Assembly: GCA_963971285.1 (NCBI GenBank)
Contig: OZ020247.1
Coordinates: 8,142,614 to 8,206,613, forward strand
From: Astropecten irregularis
Lineage: Eukaryota; Echinodermata; Asteroidea; Paxillosida; Astropectinidae
DNA: 64,000 nt
Direction of reading: 5' to 3'
Each line of letters opens with the position of its first letter. Position 1 is the first letter of the stretch. This document shows positions 35,078 to 46,870 of this stretch, one piece after another. The translations under genes and the position numbers were made by a program. Under the pieces are notes generated by a model. That model was not told where the DNA came from. It worked only from the letters and a program-made list of their open reading frames with translations, and did not search any database.

Positions 35078-36755
35078 CATGGGCGGAAATCCCGGGGGGG
35101 ACAGGGGGGACACGTCCCCCCCATGATTTTGGAAGTGGGGGACATAATGTCGATTGTCCCCTCCATGTTTTAACCCTTTACCATGAGCAACGTTTTTGTC
35201 GACTGCGCACTGACGGCTTGCTCATTTCCATGGGCGAATTTTGTGAACTGTCGTGTTTGCCATGCGACTCAAATCGACGACGTGCAGTTGAGATGCCCCT
35301 GCATGGCCGGGCCGCATGCATACACGTAACGTTTACTGCACTGCAATCGACTTTAACCGTATAGAGTCTGCATACGTATACATTTTTGTGTATACAAATC
35401 TGGTTAGGCATCTCCCGTTCGAATCGATCCATTTAAAACCGTTTTTTCCATAGAGCACCATGCTCAAATCCATCAATTTTGCACTGACTCATGATGGAAT
35501 TAATCTCGTTCGACGTCGGAGTTTCGCGAAACTTCTTCAGTTATTCTTCACATGATACTGCGTTTTGAATGAAGTTGCCTTATTCAAACTATATTTCTGA
35601 AGAATTCTCGTACATCCATAACAAAACACAAGGTGCCATATTTGGAAATATTAAGGTACATTATATTTATTTTTGTCATCTGTCATTACGTTTGTAATGA
35701 ATGTAAAGTTCTCATGATTTTTACAGAATTACAGAATTTGAGTACAATAGAGTACAGTATAGAAGTCTACCTAAGCCCGTAAAATACAGTGCCTTCAATT
35801 AAAAACTTCACTGGTTCACCAAAGTATTGTTTTCAGCTGAAGCAAAACATTTGCATTTTCTTCATTCAAAATATGTTTCTCATTTTGAGGTTTACATTTT
35901 TTGCTTCACCATAGGCATATTTCTAAATTCAAATCTGCGACCTCACAGGATCTTTTTAAGTTCGAAAATGTTTTGTGTCGTTGTTTTACTAATTTCTTGA
36001 TAAAGTACACCATTTTAGGCAGAACAATTGCTAAACTTTCGCAGAACTTTCGCTAAACAAGTCTGAGGAAAGTGGCCGGAAATTACCTTAGAATGCACCA
36101 CAGAGCATCTAAAATCAAAATTTTCACGGGGCCCTTAAGCGGGCCCCGGACCCCACGCCGTAACTTTACTTGCCTTAAAAAGTCATAGGTTTGCGAGCGA
36201 CCAGAGCATACTGGTCGGAACATCCAGTTATCATGCTCTTTTCAGACCAAAAACGTACTCACACAAGAGTGTCACATGGTCTTACCAAAAAGCCTATTAT
36301 GTACTTCTACCATGCAAGTCGCTAAAAAAAGTCTGAGGAAAGTGGCCATGAATTGCCTTAGAATGCACTACAGAGCATCTAGAATCAAAATTTTCCCGGG
36401 GCCCTTAAGCGGGCCCCGGACCCAACGGGGTAACTTTATTTCTTTACACAAATTTTTAGGTTTGCCGGCAACTTAAGCACACTGGTAGGAACATCGAGTT
36501 AACCGGCTCCGTTCAGAGCCATACTCTCACCAGAGTGTCACATGGTGTTACCAAACAACCGGTACTTCTACCATGCATAGCCTCATATCTAAGTTTTATT
36601 TTACTAAGTTGGAGAACACTCGTGATCGGCACACCTACCACACATGCAAGCGTATGCTAGGCCATAGGCATGGCACTGTATACTGAAAGTTACTATCTTA
36701 TGAAGTGTAAATTGATGTCCCCCCATGATCGAGGAGCGATTTCCGCCCATGCTTG
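35078..36755. mobile_element. Large inverted-end element Q (about 1.7 kb)
   Basis: CATGGGCGGAAATC at the left end pairs with GATTTCCGCCCATG at the right. GCTTG occurs just outside on both sides and may be the target duplication. A cccggggggga...cacgtcccccccatg hairpin follows the left end. The interior has a direct duplication of about 270 bp (about 36043-36312 and 36314-36590) built around ggcccttaagcgggcccc. No transposase was recognised, so it looks non-autonomous. Confidence 0.55.
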
Positions 36756-36872
36756 CTTCTCACGGTGTTGCACCTGCAGGCACTATCCTTTTAAATAACC
36801 CGGATTTACATGTTAAAACCAATTCAATTTATATGATAAAATCAACAATAAATTGTTAATATTGTAAATATT

Positions 36873-37015
36873 ATGGGAGACTTTTGGAGAGTCGATCTTG
36901 AGTCAACAGCGCGCGCGCAAACCATGCTTGCGCAATTGTGAGCATGCGCGCGTTGTATTGCGCGTGCTTGCGCGTGCGCTGTTGACTCAATACCGACTAT
37001 CCAAAAGTCTCCCAT
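36873..37015. mobile_element. Foldback MITE family H, copy 2
   Basis: ATGGGAGACTTTTGGAGAGT pairs with ACTATCCAAAAGTCTCCCAT. The centre is gcgcgcgcaaaccatgcttgcg and its partner cgcgtgcttgcgcgtgcgc. Confidence 0.88.
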
Positions 37016-37644
37016 TACAGGGAAAAGTGAACTGAACTGAATTACACCCAAAGTAAAATGCCAAACCTGACCCGTCATGACAAATGGAAAGCTGTGCTGT
37101 CTGACTTGGATGAACATGTATTCAGTAGACGAATATAAAACCATGTATTTATTAACCTATAAAAAACTACTAAATTTACATTCAAGTTCCACTCAACGTT
37201 TCTACACAAATTACTTCTGTTTCGTTGATCTATCACGTTTCGTCATATGGCATAAATACGGAAATTTCGATTTGCATAATCTCATGAACGTGACACTCTG
37301 AAAACAAAATGGCCGTGACAGAGGGTAAGATAAAAAAAAAGGCACTAGCTGCGTTTACCATCATGCATGGTCTCTGTTAAAAACAAGTGAAACGCTGACT
37401 GGCGAGAGATTCGCTCGTTTCAAGTTCAATTTCAGACCAACTTTTCCCCCTTTTTTCCACAAGTTCCATTCTCCTTTTGTACACTAGATCTTTCCCCTTT
37501 TTACACAAAATGTATTTCTTTCCCCCAGTTTGTACACTAGTTCTTTCTAATTATGTGTACTCAACTGTTCTGCCTACAGAAAGAGAATAATGAGTGGTTA
37601 TTGGCATTATTCACCGATTATTAAACAATCACTGTCCACCTCTA
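37016..37644. other. Intergenic, nothing recognised
   Basis: No supported feature. Confidence 0.35.
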
Positions 37645-37983
37645 AAGGTAGTGTCATACTTTGGTAAGAGACCAAAACAGAAATGTTCACATATTTACGT
37701 ATAATTTACAGGGTATGCAGATGCTGGTGGTAGAAACATACCGTTAACATTTTTCCGCCTGAAATGGTGTATTTATTCAGAAATTAGTAACGCAACGACC
37801 AAAAATCTTTTTGATCTTTTAAAAGATCAAAAATAAAAGAGAAAAGCCTTAAGAAATACTGTGGCTGTTTTTCACTGTTTTCTCAAAAAGTGGGCACAGA
37901 TGACTGTTACTGTATGTGTCTTGATATTTTTGCCCATGAATCTTTGAATTTCTTTGTTAAAAATCAAAGTATGATATGACCTT
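37645..37983 (+). mobile_element. MITE family A, copy 10
   Basis: AAGGTAGTGTCATACTTTGG to CAAAGTATGATATGACCTT. The left flank is CTA, keeping TA but not TTAA. A small internal deletion removes the CCGTATGGGACTG stretch. Confidence 0.88.
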
Positions 37984-38614
37984 TAAAAAACAATGGCCTG
38001 GGATTTAAAGGAACTTCGGTCACACTCACGCGTGCGGAAAGGTTACGCATTAATTGTATGGATGATAATGATAATTAGCCTACCTAGTAATTAATTTCAG
38101 CCTTCGATAAACATCCTGGTAGGATCGAAACGCATTTATAGGCCCTCCATATTCCAAGCAAAGTCATTAACATTATAACGATACGGTCACTGGTCCTTAC
38201 TCAGCTCAATGGTCAGTGACCCTTTTTTAGTATGGAAGGATTATTGACATGTTTTACTGAGCCCCATAATACGATTTATTGTATGATCGAAATGGTATAT
38301 GTCTTATTATCGTATATACCAACGATTTTCAATCATAACCTCGCACATGTAATGTAATGAACCAGTATTAACATTAACCTAATAATGAAAAGTGCCCTTT
38401 TCTAAATTCTACACCAAAGATAGCGCCCCATGTCAGCGACCCACTTAACCCCTTACTACGGGGTCTTTGCAAGATCTTTCCCTTCTGCTTCGGCTTTGAA
38501 CCCTATGTAGCCCTGGCCGGCTATTATACCTCTCCGTTTACGCGTTATGAAAAATCCGTTAATAGATGTGCAATTTGCTTTCCCGCTGAAGCTACCACCG
38601 AACCGACGGGCTAA
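37984..38614. other. Intergenic, nothing recognised
   Basis: No supported feature. Confidence 0.35.
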
Positions 38615-39118
38615 GTGGCCGTCCATAAAGTACGTACGCACGAAATGCCGACTTTTTTTACCCCCCCCCCTCCCCCTCTGTACGCATGGCGTACGCAGTG
38701 GTCACACCCCCCCCCCTCCCCCCTGTACGCATACGCATTCCACATTAGGTTTTTCACTTCTCGTGGTCCCTTGCTTTGGCATCATTAAAATGTCACCGTA
38801 ATCCGGGCCGGTACCGTTATTGGGACATCACTTTCAAATTCTGAAATGAATGACTAAAGTTTAACAGGTATACATTTACAGATGGATTTTACTATTTTTT
38901 ACCATGTTGAATAAGAAAAAAAAGGAAAAAACAAAACAATCCCGGTGCTTTTTTCACGTTTTTTACCTCTCTTTTCGCGCGATAATGCTATGCAAATTTT
39001 TCGTTTGCGTTTGGCCTTAACCCCCCCCCCCTCCCCCCCTGTACGCATGGCGTACGCATCGGTAACAACCCCCCCTCCCCCTCCCCCCTTCGTGCGTACG
39101 TACTTTATGGACGGCCCC
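38615..39118. mobile_element. Inverted-repeat element P with C-rich subterminal runs
   Basis: GGCCGTCCATAAAGTACGTA continues as CGCACGAA, and the same 28 bases recur inverted at the right end. Inside each arm is a ctccccctctgtacgcatggcgtacgca motif repeated twice with C-runs. About 504 bp; resembles DNA transposon ends seen widely in invertebrates. Confidence 0.75.
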
Positions 39119-39191
39119 TAAAAGTCCAAATTTGGACATAGCGGGGTTTACTTTTTATAATGTATCCAGAGCCTCGTCCGATGTTTCACAA

Positions 39192-39313
39192 TTGGAGACT
39201 TTGGAGAACCGGTCTTATAAAGTCAACAGCGCAGGCGCAAAACAACGAGCGCATGCTCACAATTGCGTGCGCGTGCGCTTTTGACTTGAAGACCGGTTCT
39301 CCAAAGTCTCCCA
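39192..39313. mobile_element. Foldback MITE family H, copy 3 (shorter)
   Basis: TTGGAGACTTTGGAGAACCGG pairs with CCGGTTCTCCAAAGTCTCCCAA. gtcaacagcgcaggcgc faces gcgcgtgcgcttttgac. Confidence 0.85.
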
Positions 39314-39519
39314 AGACTAATAATGACTTCTCCCAATCGAGAGTTGCCGGATGGCGCAGGGCCGGGGGAGAGAGTTGCTTTGCGTAAGAGGAAAACAGTT
39401 GGATAGTTTTCAATAATAAGTTTTTGTGTGTAAATGGCATTGTGTTACTAATTCGAGCTAAGATAGGCAAACGTAGAGCAGGGGAAGGGAAGGGAGGGTG
39501 AACATTCCATCAATATACC

Positions 39520-39829
39520 CATGAGTCCATGGGTGCCGATCCCGGGGGGGATATATTCCCCAATATTTTAGGTCTGGGGATGGCGTGTATTATCATCCCC
39601 CCAATATTTCGGGGTTGAATGTCATTTAATACTGACAAAAATATCTAAAGTACCAAAAAAAAAAAAAAATTGCAATATCGTTTTTAAATGTTCTAAAATG
39701 CGACTTTGGCGACTCTGTCCCTGGTGTGGGACGGGAGTATCCCCCTCCGCTTTGTCGTTTCGCTCTCTCGCATAAGACACCAAAATACCAATCATCCCCC
39801 AATCATGAAAAGAAATCGACACCTATGCA
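39520..39829. mobile_element. Short element with the Q-like G-run terminus
   Basis: The left end catgggtgccgatcccgggg resembles the start of element Q. The right end aaatcgacacctatgcatg is its imperfect inverse. The inner block ggcgtgtattatcatccccc...gaatgtcatttaatactgac recurs at 47618-47760. Confidence 0.5.
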
Positions 39830-40156
39830 TGAGTCGGACAATAGAGAGTTCAACTGCTAGGTCAAACTTGTTATTGAGTCTCATGCACGCTGCACACCGC
39901 ACGTACTTGGAATGCAAGTTTTATATCCAGTTTATCTTTACAGTAATTGACAATATTGTTTAATAATCATAACCTTTCATCTCTGGCGCCTTTTATAACA
40001 ACAAATTAGGAACTGAAACTTGAGGCTTTGTCACGCAGCGAAGAGGAGCTGCCTTGTTCGTCAACCGTGACGGTAACACCTGGTGGTGAACTTGTATCAA
40101 TGGGACGGTTCACCAATGCGAGGAGTGTTCACCTACTTCGTGCGCCCGTACCATAT

Positions 40157-40446
40157 ATGATCATTTATTTATTTATTATTTATTTACTTCTGGTAATGAC
40201 ACCAATGATTCCTCAAAAGCGCTCTAGGCATTGTAGCTCGAAAGCCGATGAAACCTTTTACGGAAAGATGATGAGAAGAAGATACAGTTTTAGAGGTGGG
40301 AGGAAAACCTAGAGTAATATTCTGGGTAAAACCAACAGAATCAGGTAGGTACTAAAAACCCAATTCACTTGTGTGGACCGAGCCGGACTTGAACCCGGTC
40401 CGCACAGAGGTGAACGGCGAGGAAAGAACCGTTACACCAACCTGAC
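40157..40446 (-). mobile_element. tRNA-derived SINE (type 1), reverse copy
   Basis: On the minus strand the head reads GGTTGGTGTAACGGTTC (A box) and ACCGGGTTCAAGTCCGGC (B box), then the shared body, then a TAAATAAATAAT tail at 40157-40185. The ORF at 40028-40312 is its antisense. Confidence 0.85.
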
Positions 40447-40958
40447 TCCCATAAAACCTGACTCACCGTCATAAAAAGACTGATAATTTAGTGAAAGGAA
40501 AACTGATAATAATAATTAAAAAAAAACCACTGAAATAGCCAGCATTCTTGAAAACTACAAGTAACAGGTACTTTTGCTCTGCGAAGATTATTTACCAGGA
40601 ACTACCTGTATATGCTCGCCTGTACTCATTATCAAATTAATTAAGTCAGTAATAACAATGAATGATGACTCCTGGTGATCCATCCCCGCGGGCTCAAAGA
40701 CAGAACCTTCCCATCTCGCTCATCCCCTTCCTCCCGCTGAAAGTAATCAGTTAACTTACTTTCAGTCGCTTAAAAAACGTCATTAAAAGGCCTAAGAAAG
40801 AAAATCACAGCATTGGGTTGAGACGAATTTCGACAAGCGCTTTTAGTGATATACACGTGGGATAAGTGCTCCCCTTGTCTCTGCAAAGTGACAAGTTCTT
40901 GAGTGTTTGGGGACGGGAGTGGGCAGTGCACGGTGTTATTTTTCTGTTGTTGTTGTTG
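40447..40958. other. Intergenic, nothing recognised
   Basis: No supported feature before the minisatellite. Confidence 0.35.
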
Positions 40959-41990
40959 TTATTTTTGCTGCTGCTCTGCAGCTTCTGCCGCTTGTTGCAT
41001 GTTATTGCTGCTGCTCTGCAGCTTCTGCCGCTTGTTGTATGTTATCGCTGCTGCTCTGTAGCTTCTGCCGCTTGTTGTATACATTATCGCTGCTGCTCTG
41101 CAGCTTCTGCCGCTTGTTGTATGTTATCGCTGCTGCTCTGCAGCTTCTGCCGCTTGTTGTATGTTATCGCTGCTGCTCTGCAGCTTCTGCCGCTTGTTGT
41201 ATGTCATCGCTGCTGCTCTGCAGCTTCTGCCGCTTGTTGCATGTTATTGCTGCTGCTCTGCAGCTTCTGCCGCTTGTTGTATGTTATCGCTGCTGCTCTG
41301 CAGCTTCTGCCGCTTGTTGTATGTTATCGCTGCTGCTCTGCAGCTTCTGCCGCTTGTTGTATGTTATCGCTGCTGCTCTGCAGCTTCTGCCGCTTGTTGC
41401 ATGTTATTGCTGCTGCTCTGCAGCTTCTGCCGCTTGTTGTATGTTATCGCTGCTGCTCTGCAGCTTCTGCCGCTTGTTGTATACATTATCGCTGCTGCTC
41501 TGCAGCTTCTGCCGCTTGTTGTATGTTATCGCTGCTGCTCTGCAGCTTCTGCCGCTTGTTGCACGCTATTGCTGCTGTTTCTTCTGCAGTTTATGCCGCT
41601 TGTTGCACGTTTTTGCTGCTGCAGCTTCTGCCGCTTGTTGCACGTTATTGCTGCTGCTGCAGCTTCTGCCGCTTGTTGCACGAGTTGCTGCTACTGCAGC
41701 TTCTGCCGCTTGTTGTATGTTATCGCTGCTGCTCTGCAGCTTCTGCCGCTTGTTGCACGCTATTGCTGCTGTTTCTTCTGCAGTTTATGCCGCTTGTTGC
41801 ACGTTTTTGCTGCTGCAGCTTCTGCCGCTTGTTGCACGTTATTGCTGCTGCTGCAGCTTCTGCCGCTTGTTGCACGAGTTGCTGCTACTGCAGCTTCTGC
41901 CGCTTATTGCAAGTTGTTGATGCTGCTGCAGCTTCTGGGGCGCTTGTTGCACGTTATTGCTGCTTCTGCCGCTGCTACATGTCGCCTCTT
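40959..41990 (+). repeat. 40-bp minisatellite, stop-free in all three plus-strand frames
   Basis: The unit is GTTATCGCTGCTGCTCTGCA plus GCTTCTGCCGCTTGTTGTAT, with a PstI site (CTGCAG) in most units and about 25 units. Because 40 is not a multiple of three, successive units are read in shifting frames, yet no frame meets a stop, giving overlapping ORFs of 282-392 codons rich in Cys, Leu and Ala. The 3' third has a longer period: 41562-41755 is repeated from 41756. I read it as non-coding; the ORFs are by-products. Confidence 0.92.
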
Positions 41991-42044
41991 CGAGCCCACG
42001 CAAAACTGAACCTTAAGCTGTGCAATCCACATGCGTATTCATAA

Positions 42045-42975
42045 TAATCCCGATTACATTTCATGATGACCCACAGAAGAGTGAAAAAAATAAAAATGAA
42101 TTGGCATGCGATCTAAGGATTAACACTCCTTTGTAGATAACCACGGCCGCAAACTTCAATGGATCTAGTCAAACACGATAACGTATCGCCTGTCATCGAC
42201 TGGCTAATTATTAAAGGAATATTAATTAACGTCGCTCAGGAATAATAATTAATTCAAGCCATTTTCAAGGCTAAGACACAAAAAAACAAAACATGAAATT
42301 CATGACTCACTTCTGAAGGCACCGCGCCGGAACTAATTGAAAGTGCAAAATATACCGGCGTTTTATGCCTATGTGAAAACAAATTAGCGGTAATGGAAAT
42401 GCCATCAGCCCAATCGCAAACACACTCTAGTCTTGTACAGTGCATAGGTAATTACGGCAGTTTATTAAGAGATATAATTATGGGGAATTTTCATTTGCTT
42501 TAATAAGGTCCTATCTCTCGGCCGAGGAAAAATAAAGACAATGGCAATATCGACCACGACTTTTATATCTGACCATTACCGGATGTTGACCAATGGTATT
42601 TTTTCAACAACCTTTAAAAGCATGATTTTATAGTTGCTAATGTCATTAACCACTAAATCAAACGGTTTAGAGAAAAAAAAAACCATAAGATCATGTTGAT
42701 ATGAAGGCCCTACCCGAATTGCTTGACTTCAGACATTAGTTACACCACTGCCCATAATAAGCACCTACAATGCAGGGTATGAACCCACTACCTGTCACAA
42801 ACTTGCTTCAGCACGAAAAGAAATACTTCAACGGTTGCCGAGCCAAATCACAATACAAATCAAGCATAATACACGATAAAGAAACATATACGTGTAAAAC
42901 GGTTGAAGCAATGTGAAACAAAAATACGCGACAACTCGACTGGCTATTAACCTGTTTTGGTTTGTAGACTTTTTA
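42045..42975. other. Intergenic, nothing recognised
   Basis: No supported feature. Confidence 0.35.
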
Positions 42976-43340
42976 AAGGTATTACATGTATCATACTTTG
43001 GTTTTTGTCAAAGAAGTACAGATTCATGGGCAAAAATATCAAGGAAGATACAGTCACAGTCATCTGTGAAAATTTCAGTCCCATATACGGTGCCCACTTT
43101 TTGAGAAAATCGTGAAAAACGGGCACAGTATTAAGTCTTTTCTCTTTTATTTTTGATCCTTTAAAAGATCAAAAAGATTTTCGGTCGTTGTTTGACTAAA
43201 TTCTGGATAAATACACCATTTCAGGCGGAAACATTTTAACGGTATATGTTTCTATCACCACCATCTTCATACCCTGTAAGTTATACGTAAATCTGTGAAC
43301 ATTTCTGTTTTGGTTTCTTACCAAAGTATGATACTATCAT
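42976..43340 (-). mobile_element. MITE family A, copy 11
   Basis: The left end has an acatg insertion after AAGGTATT, as in copy 1. The right end CCAAAGTATGATACTATCATT has lost the final CCTT. Confidence 0.85.
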
Positions 43341-43448
43341 TTAGTGAAGCAGAAATGTCTGAGCCACGCCGGCAACTGCGAGAAAGTTGCCCCAAGTGAT
43401 TCGGACCAATTCTGAGTACATCTTTGAAACTAATAACACAATCACTGT

Positions 43449-43580
43449 AATTCTTACCTTCCAAACTGCGAACACCTAATCCATAGACACCGGCGGTTTC
43501 CATTAGCCCGCCTTCGCCAGACACTACCGTCAATATTTACTTATTTGAGCCACATCGTGCGTCGGCGTTCCATTACCTAC
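43449..43580 (-). other. Exon-like segment with strong splice sites, frame unclear
   Basis: A pyrimidine-rich acceptor (catttttttgttgtag) and a consensus donor (TTGGAAG|gtaaga) frame about 125 bp on the minus strand. No frame is open across all of it. A short ATG frame (METAGVYGLGVRSLE) reaches the donor in phase 1. Possible 5' UTR exon, lncRNA exon or chance. Confidence 0.2.
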
Positions 43581-45167
43581 AACAAAAAAATGCAGGTATG
43601 GTCACATTGACAACAAAGGGAAAAAATAATAACTAACTTGTTCCGTGTATAGGGCCTGTTCACTTAATCATTCAAGTTCAGTCATAAAACCTTCAATTTT
43701 TTTTTTCAAAAGAACTGCTCAACTGAAAACGTCTTTTGCGACTCTAATTCTGCGCCATGCAGCCAGGGTGCATGCGACCTTATGAAAACCCTTTGTTAGA
43801 TAGGACCTTTCTAAACAGATTTTGGTTATGTCAGCGAACAAAATTTTTTTTATTTCGACCTGGCTTCCCTCTCTCTGAAATGCATGAGAAAATGTCCGTG
43901 CTGTAATAATAATGGAGATATGTAATGATAATAAAACTGAACAATGGTACATGAAGGTTAACAATTCGAACTGCATGGCCAAAGGGTATAGGCCTAGCGC
44001 AATCAGTATACACATGTACAACTGGCATCTGAAAAAGGGTGATTTCTTTCCAGCATGGTTGTGCGTAATTTGGGCAATCACATGAATTCAATTTCACTCA
44101 AGAATACGCGCAACCTTATTTTGGATCAAGAAATCATGATGCAACATGCAGGTCGCGTTGACTAAGCAAGGTTGTTTATAAGCACAAACATCTTGGCCTG
44201 CAATTTGTCTCGTGATATGAGCAATGTATTTTTTCACCTGTCAGGTGGGCAGCGCAGCTGCAACTATGATAGTTTCATGTCATACATTTCACTCGGCTTT
44301 GCCATGAATATGCGACATCAAAACTGTACCTTCTTACTCCTTTTCAGTTAGAGATATGAAATAAATTGTCACTCGAATTACCGGAAAATATTTCAGAAAT
44401 AAAAAAAAAATTTAACTCTGAGACTGTCGTCATTTTGATCCCTATGTACATAACACGCCGGGAATTTCTCCCAGTCTGGCCGCCAGCAGGCACGGAGATC
44501 TTACGCCTGACTAGACCCATAAATCCTGGCTCGGCCAGGTAAGCACGCCCGGCCTAGTAATACCCGGAAAATGAAAAGGCTCATTTAAGGCTCTTTCCTT
44601 TATTCCGTTTTTATTTTTTTCTTAATTTATTCGTCCAGTGTTTACACGTCTCATTAATAAATTCAATAAAGTAAACAGTTTGCTTTCAACGTTTAAACAG
44701 ACCCACGCGCGATCAAACGGAAATACATCCTGTTAGCATTTCATGGTCTGTCAATATTACGATGCTGGACAACATTTTCATCAAGACATATTTGGATGAA
44801 ATGTACATAGGCCTATAGGAATATATATGACTGTGGTCTACAAAATTTCACAATTTATATGACCTGTCCAAACCGCATGACTATTACATGACTTCCGCTC
44901 TTTTCGATTTAGTCTGCTTCCCCTCGGTCTTGCCTAGCCTACCCAACTTTTACTGCCAATACGTATGATAATTTGTAGTTAACATTAATATGAGTTTAAT
45001 GATGTAGACTTCAACTGGTGTCAGGTTTCGTTCTTGATTAGGTTCCCAACACGGAGCGCCCTCTATTGATATATCTATGCGTTACTGGAGAGCGGATGGG
45101 GGCGCCCGATAACAATTTGACGCCGAGCGAAACTAGTATGGGCACGAGGCTAGACTTGGGACTTATT
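43581..45167. other. Intergenic, nothing recognised
   Basis: Two overlapping minus-strand ORFs near 43719-44097 lack domain or splice support. Confidence 0.35.
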
Positions 45168-45635
45168 TTGAGGGTGCACCCAAGTAAATAATTTCCCATA
45201 GGCTCCCATGGTAAATGGCCATTTTCAAAAAATATTTAAAATACTCAGAATTCTCACAGGCAATCAAGCTATACACCAAAATGAAGCTGAAATTTTTATT
45301 TTCCTTTCAAGTTTATATAGGGTCATCATTGACTTTTTGAGAAAAGTCCATCCAAGGGAAAATACCCTGAAAACGGCCATGTTGACTGGTGCCAGACTAA
45401 AACAATGTACCCCTCCCCTACAGGCCAAAGTAGAGCGAGTTTAGGGCCTGATATCATCCAAACAGCTCAATGTTGAAAGTCCAAACCCACGGTGACCGAG
45501 TTCCATCCATTTTATCTACAAGACTTCCCATGTAGGGCCTAGCAAACGATTTTATAAAAAAAAAATTGAGGGTATACAAAATATTAATGAGCTCCGCGGA
45601 CTGATTTGGACCTATTTACTGGGGTGCACCCTTGA
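45168..45635. mobile_element. Inverted-repeat element W
   Basis: TTTGAGGGTGCACCCAAGTA at the left pairs with TACTGGGGTGCACCCTTGAG at the right. About 468 bp, single copy. The plus-strand ORF at 45208-45444 lies inside it with no recognisable product. Confidence 0.65.
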
Positions 45636-45951
45636 GGCCCCAAAATGAAATGAAGGGATTGGGTCACTGGTGACGAAGCTGAAGAAAGCCTCCAGCTTCG
45701 TCGTGTATTTCACTTAGGACACAACATGGCGGAAGCAAAATAAATCCCGAGCCTAGCCCGAGCCTTAGACCCGGCAGCGGCTTTGACAAAAGCCCAAAGC
45801 CAAAGCCTGATCCTTAGACCCGGCAGCGGCTATGACAAAAGGGCAATGATACAAGTCATGTGCAATTAGAAGACTTGAAAGTCCTGGGCAAGTTCAGACC
45901 ATGATCATTTTATTCGTGTAATGTGAGCATAAAGCATGTAGGTAACAGCCA
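45636..45951. other. Intergenic with a hairpin and a short direct repeat
   Basis: gacgaagctgaag...cagcttcgtc (about 45672-45704) is a 10-bp-stem hairpin. ccttagacccggcagcggct occurs twice, about 50 bp apart (45764 and 45811). Confidence 0.45.
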
Positions 45952-46192
45952 GGTGCCATTTTCATAAAACTGTTAAGCACAAAAATTTGCTTAGCCCAAA
46001 ACTGTCTCGCCCAATAAAACAAACCACCATTGAAAATTTCATTTGATATTCATGGTCAGCGAACTACAGCCAAAGAACAATCACAAGCGATACACAACAC
46101 GTGGAAATTTGGTTGTTAACCCTGTTTTTATTGAGACAGAAATGTCATGCTTAGCAAATTGTTGTGCTTAACAGTTTTATGAAACTGGCCCC
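45952..46192 (+). mobile_element. MITE family E, copy 6
   Basis: AGGTGCCATTTTCATAAAACT to AGTTTTATGAAACTGGCCCC. The ends differ by a few substitutions. Confidence 0.87.
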
Positions 46193-46255
46193 AGGTCAAC
46201 ACCCGTTTCGACAAGGTGCGCCATACTTCCTGTATAAGTTATCACATGCATGTTA

Positions 46256-46610
46256 AAAGTAGTATCATACATTGGTTTTTGTCAACAAAGTACAGATTTG
46301 TGGGCAAAAATATCAAGGACGTTACAGAAACAGTCATCTGTGCAAATTTCAGTCCCATGCAGTGCCCATTTTTCGAGAAAATAGTGAAAAACAGCCACAG
46401 TATTTCTTAAGTCTTTTCTCTTTTCTTTTTGATCTTTTAAAAGATCAAAAAGATTGTTTTACCAATTTCTGGATGAATACACCATTTCAGGCTGAACATT
46501 TTAACGGTATGTTTCTACCACCATCATCTTCATACCCTGTTATACGTTATACGTAAATCTGTGAACATTTTTGTTTTGGTTTCTAACCAAAGTATATGAT
46601 ACTATACCTT
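46256..46610 (-). mobile_element. MITE family A, copy 12
   Basis: Left end AAAGTAGTATCATACATTGG, right end CCAAAGTATATGATACTATACCTT. The inner cggtcgtt block next to the palindrome is deleted. Confidence 0.87.
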
Positions 46611-46789
46611 TAACGGATACAATTACAGTATATAGGCCTAACCGAACTTGTGTCAGGTTCTACAGGCAGCCCATATCACGGTACACCTCCTGACTTGCTC
46701 ATGACATGTCATATAAGATGTCCAATCCGTAGCACAGTTCACCATACGTGTATAGGCTATCATTACCTTCAGTTATTGCGTGTGCCTAA

Positions 46790-46870
46790 GCTTAACATGG
46801 GCGTAGATCCCGGGGGGGAGCTAGGGGGGTTGCAACCCCCCCCCCCCCCCCCCCCAGGTTTTCACTTTTT
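46790..46870. repeat. G-run/C-run terminus like element Q
   Basis: catgggcgtagatcccgggg, then about 20 C. It matches the left ends at 35079 and 39520. No right partner was found. Confidence 0.45.

Noticed and set aside
35178-35432. 84-codon minus-strand ORF with several cysteines
   Set aside because: It lies inside element Q, has no family resemblance, and the neighbouring frames are similarly open.
40028-40312. 94-codon plus-strand ORF
   Set aside because: Most of it is the antisense of a type 1 SINE, including its A/T tail.
40866-42044. A 392-codon ORF and two overlapping long ORFs as a Cys/Leu-rich repeat protein
   Set aside because: All three forward frames are equally open because the 40-bp unit contains no stop in any frame. 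There is no evidence for one preferred frame, start context or domain.
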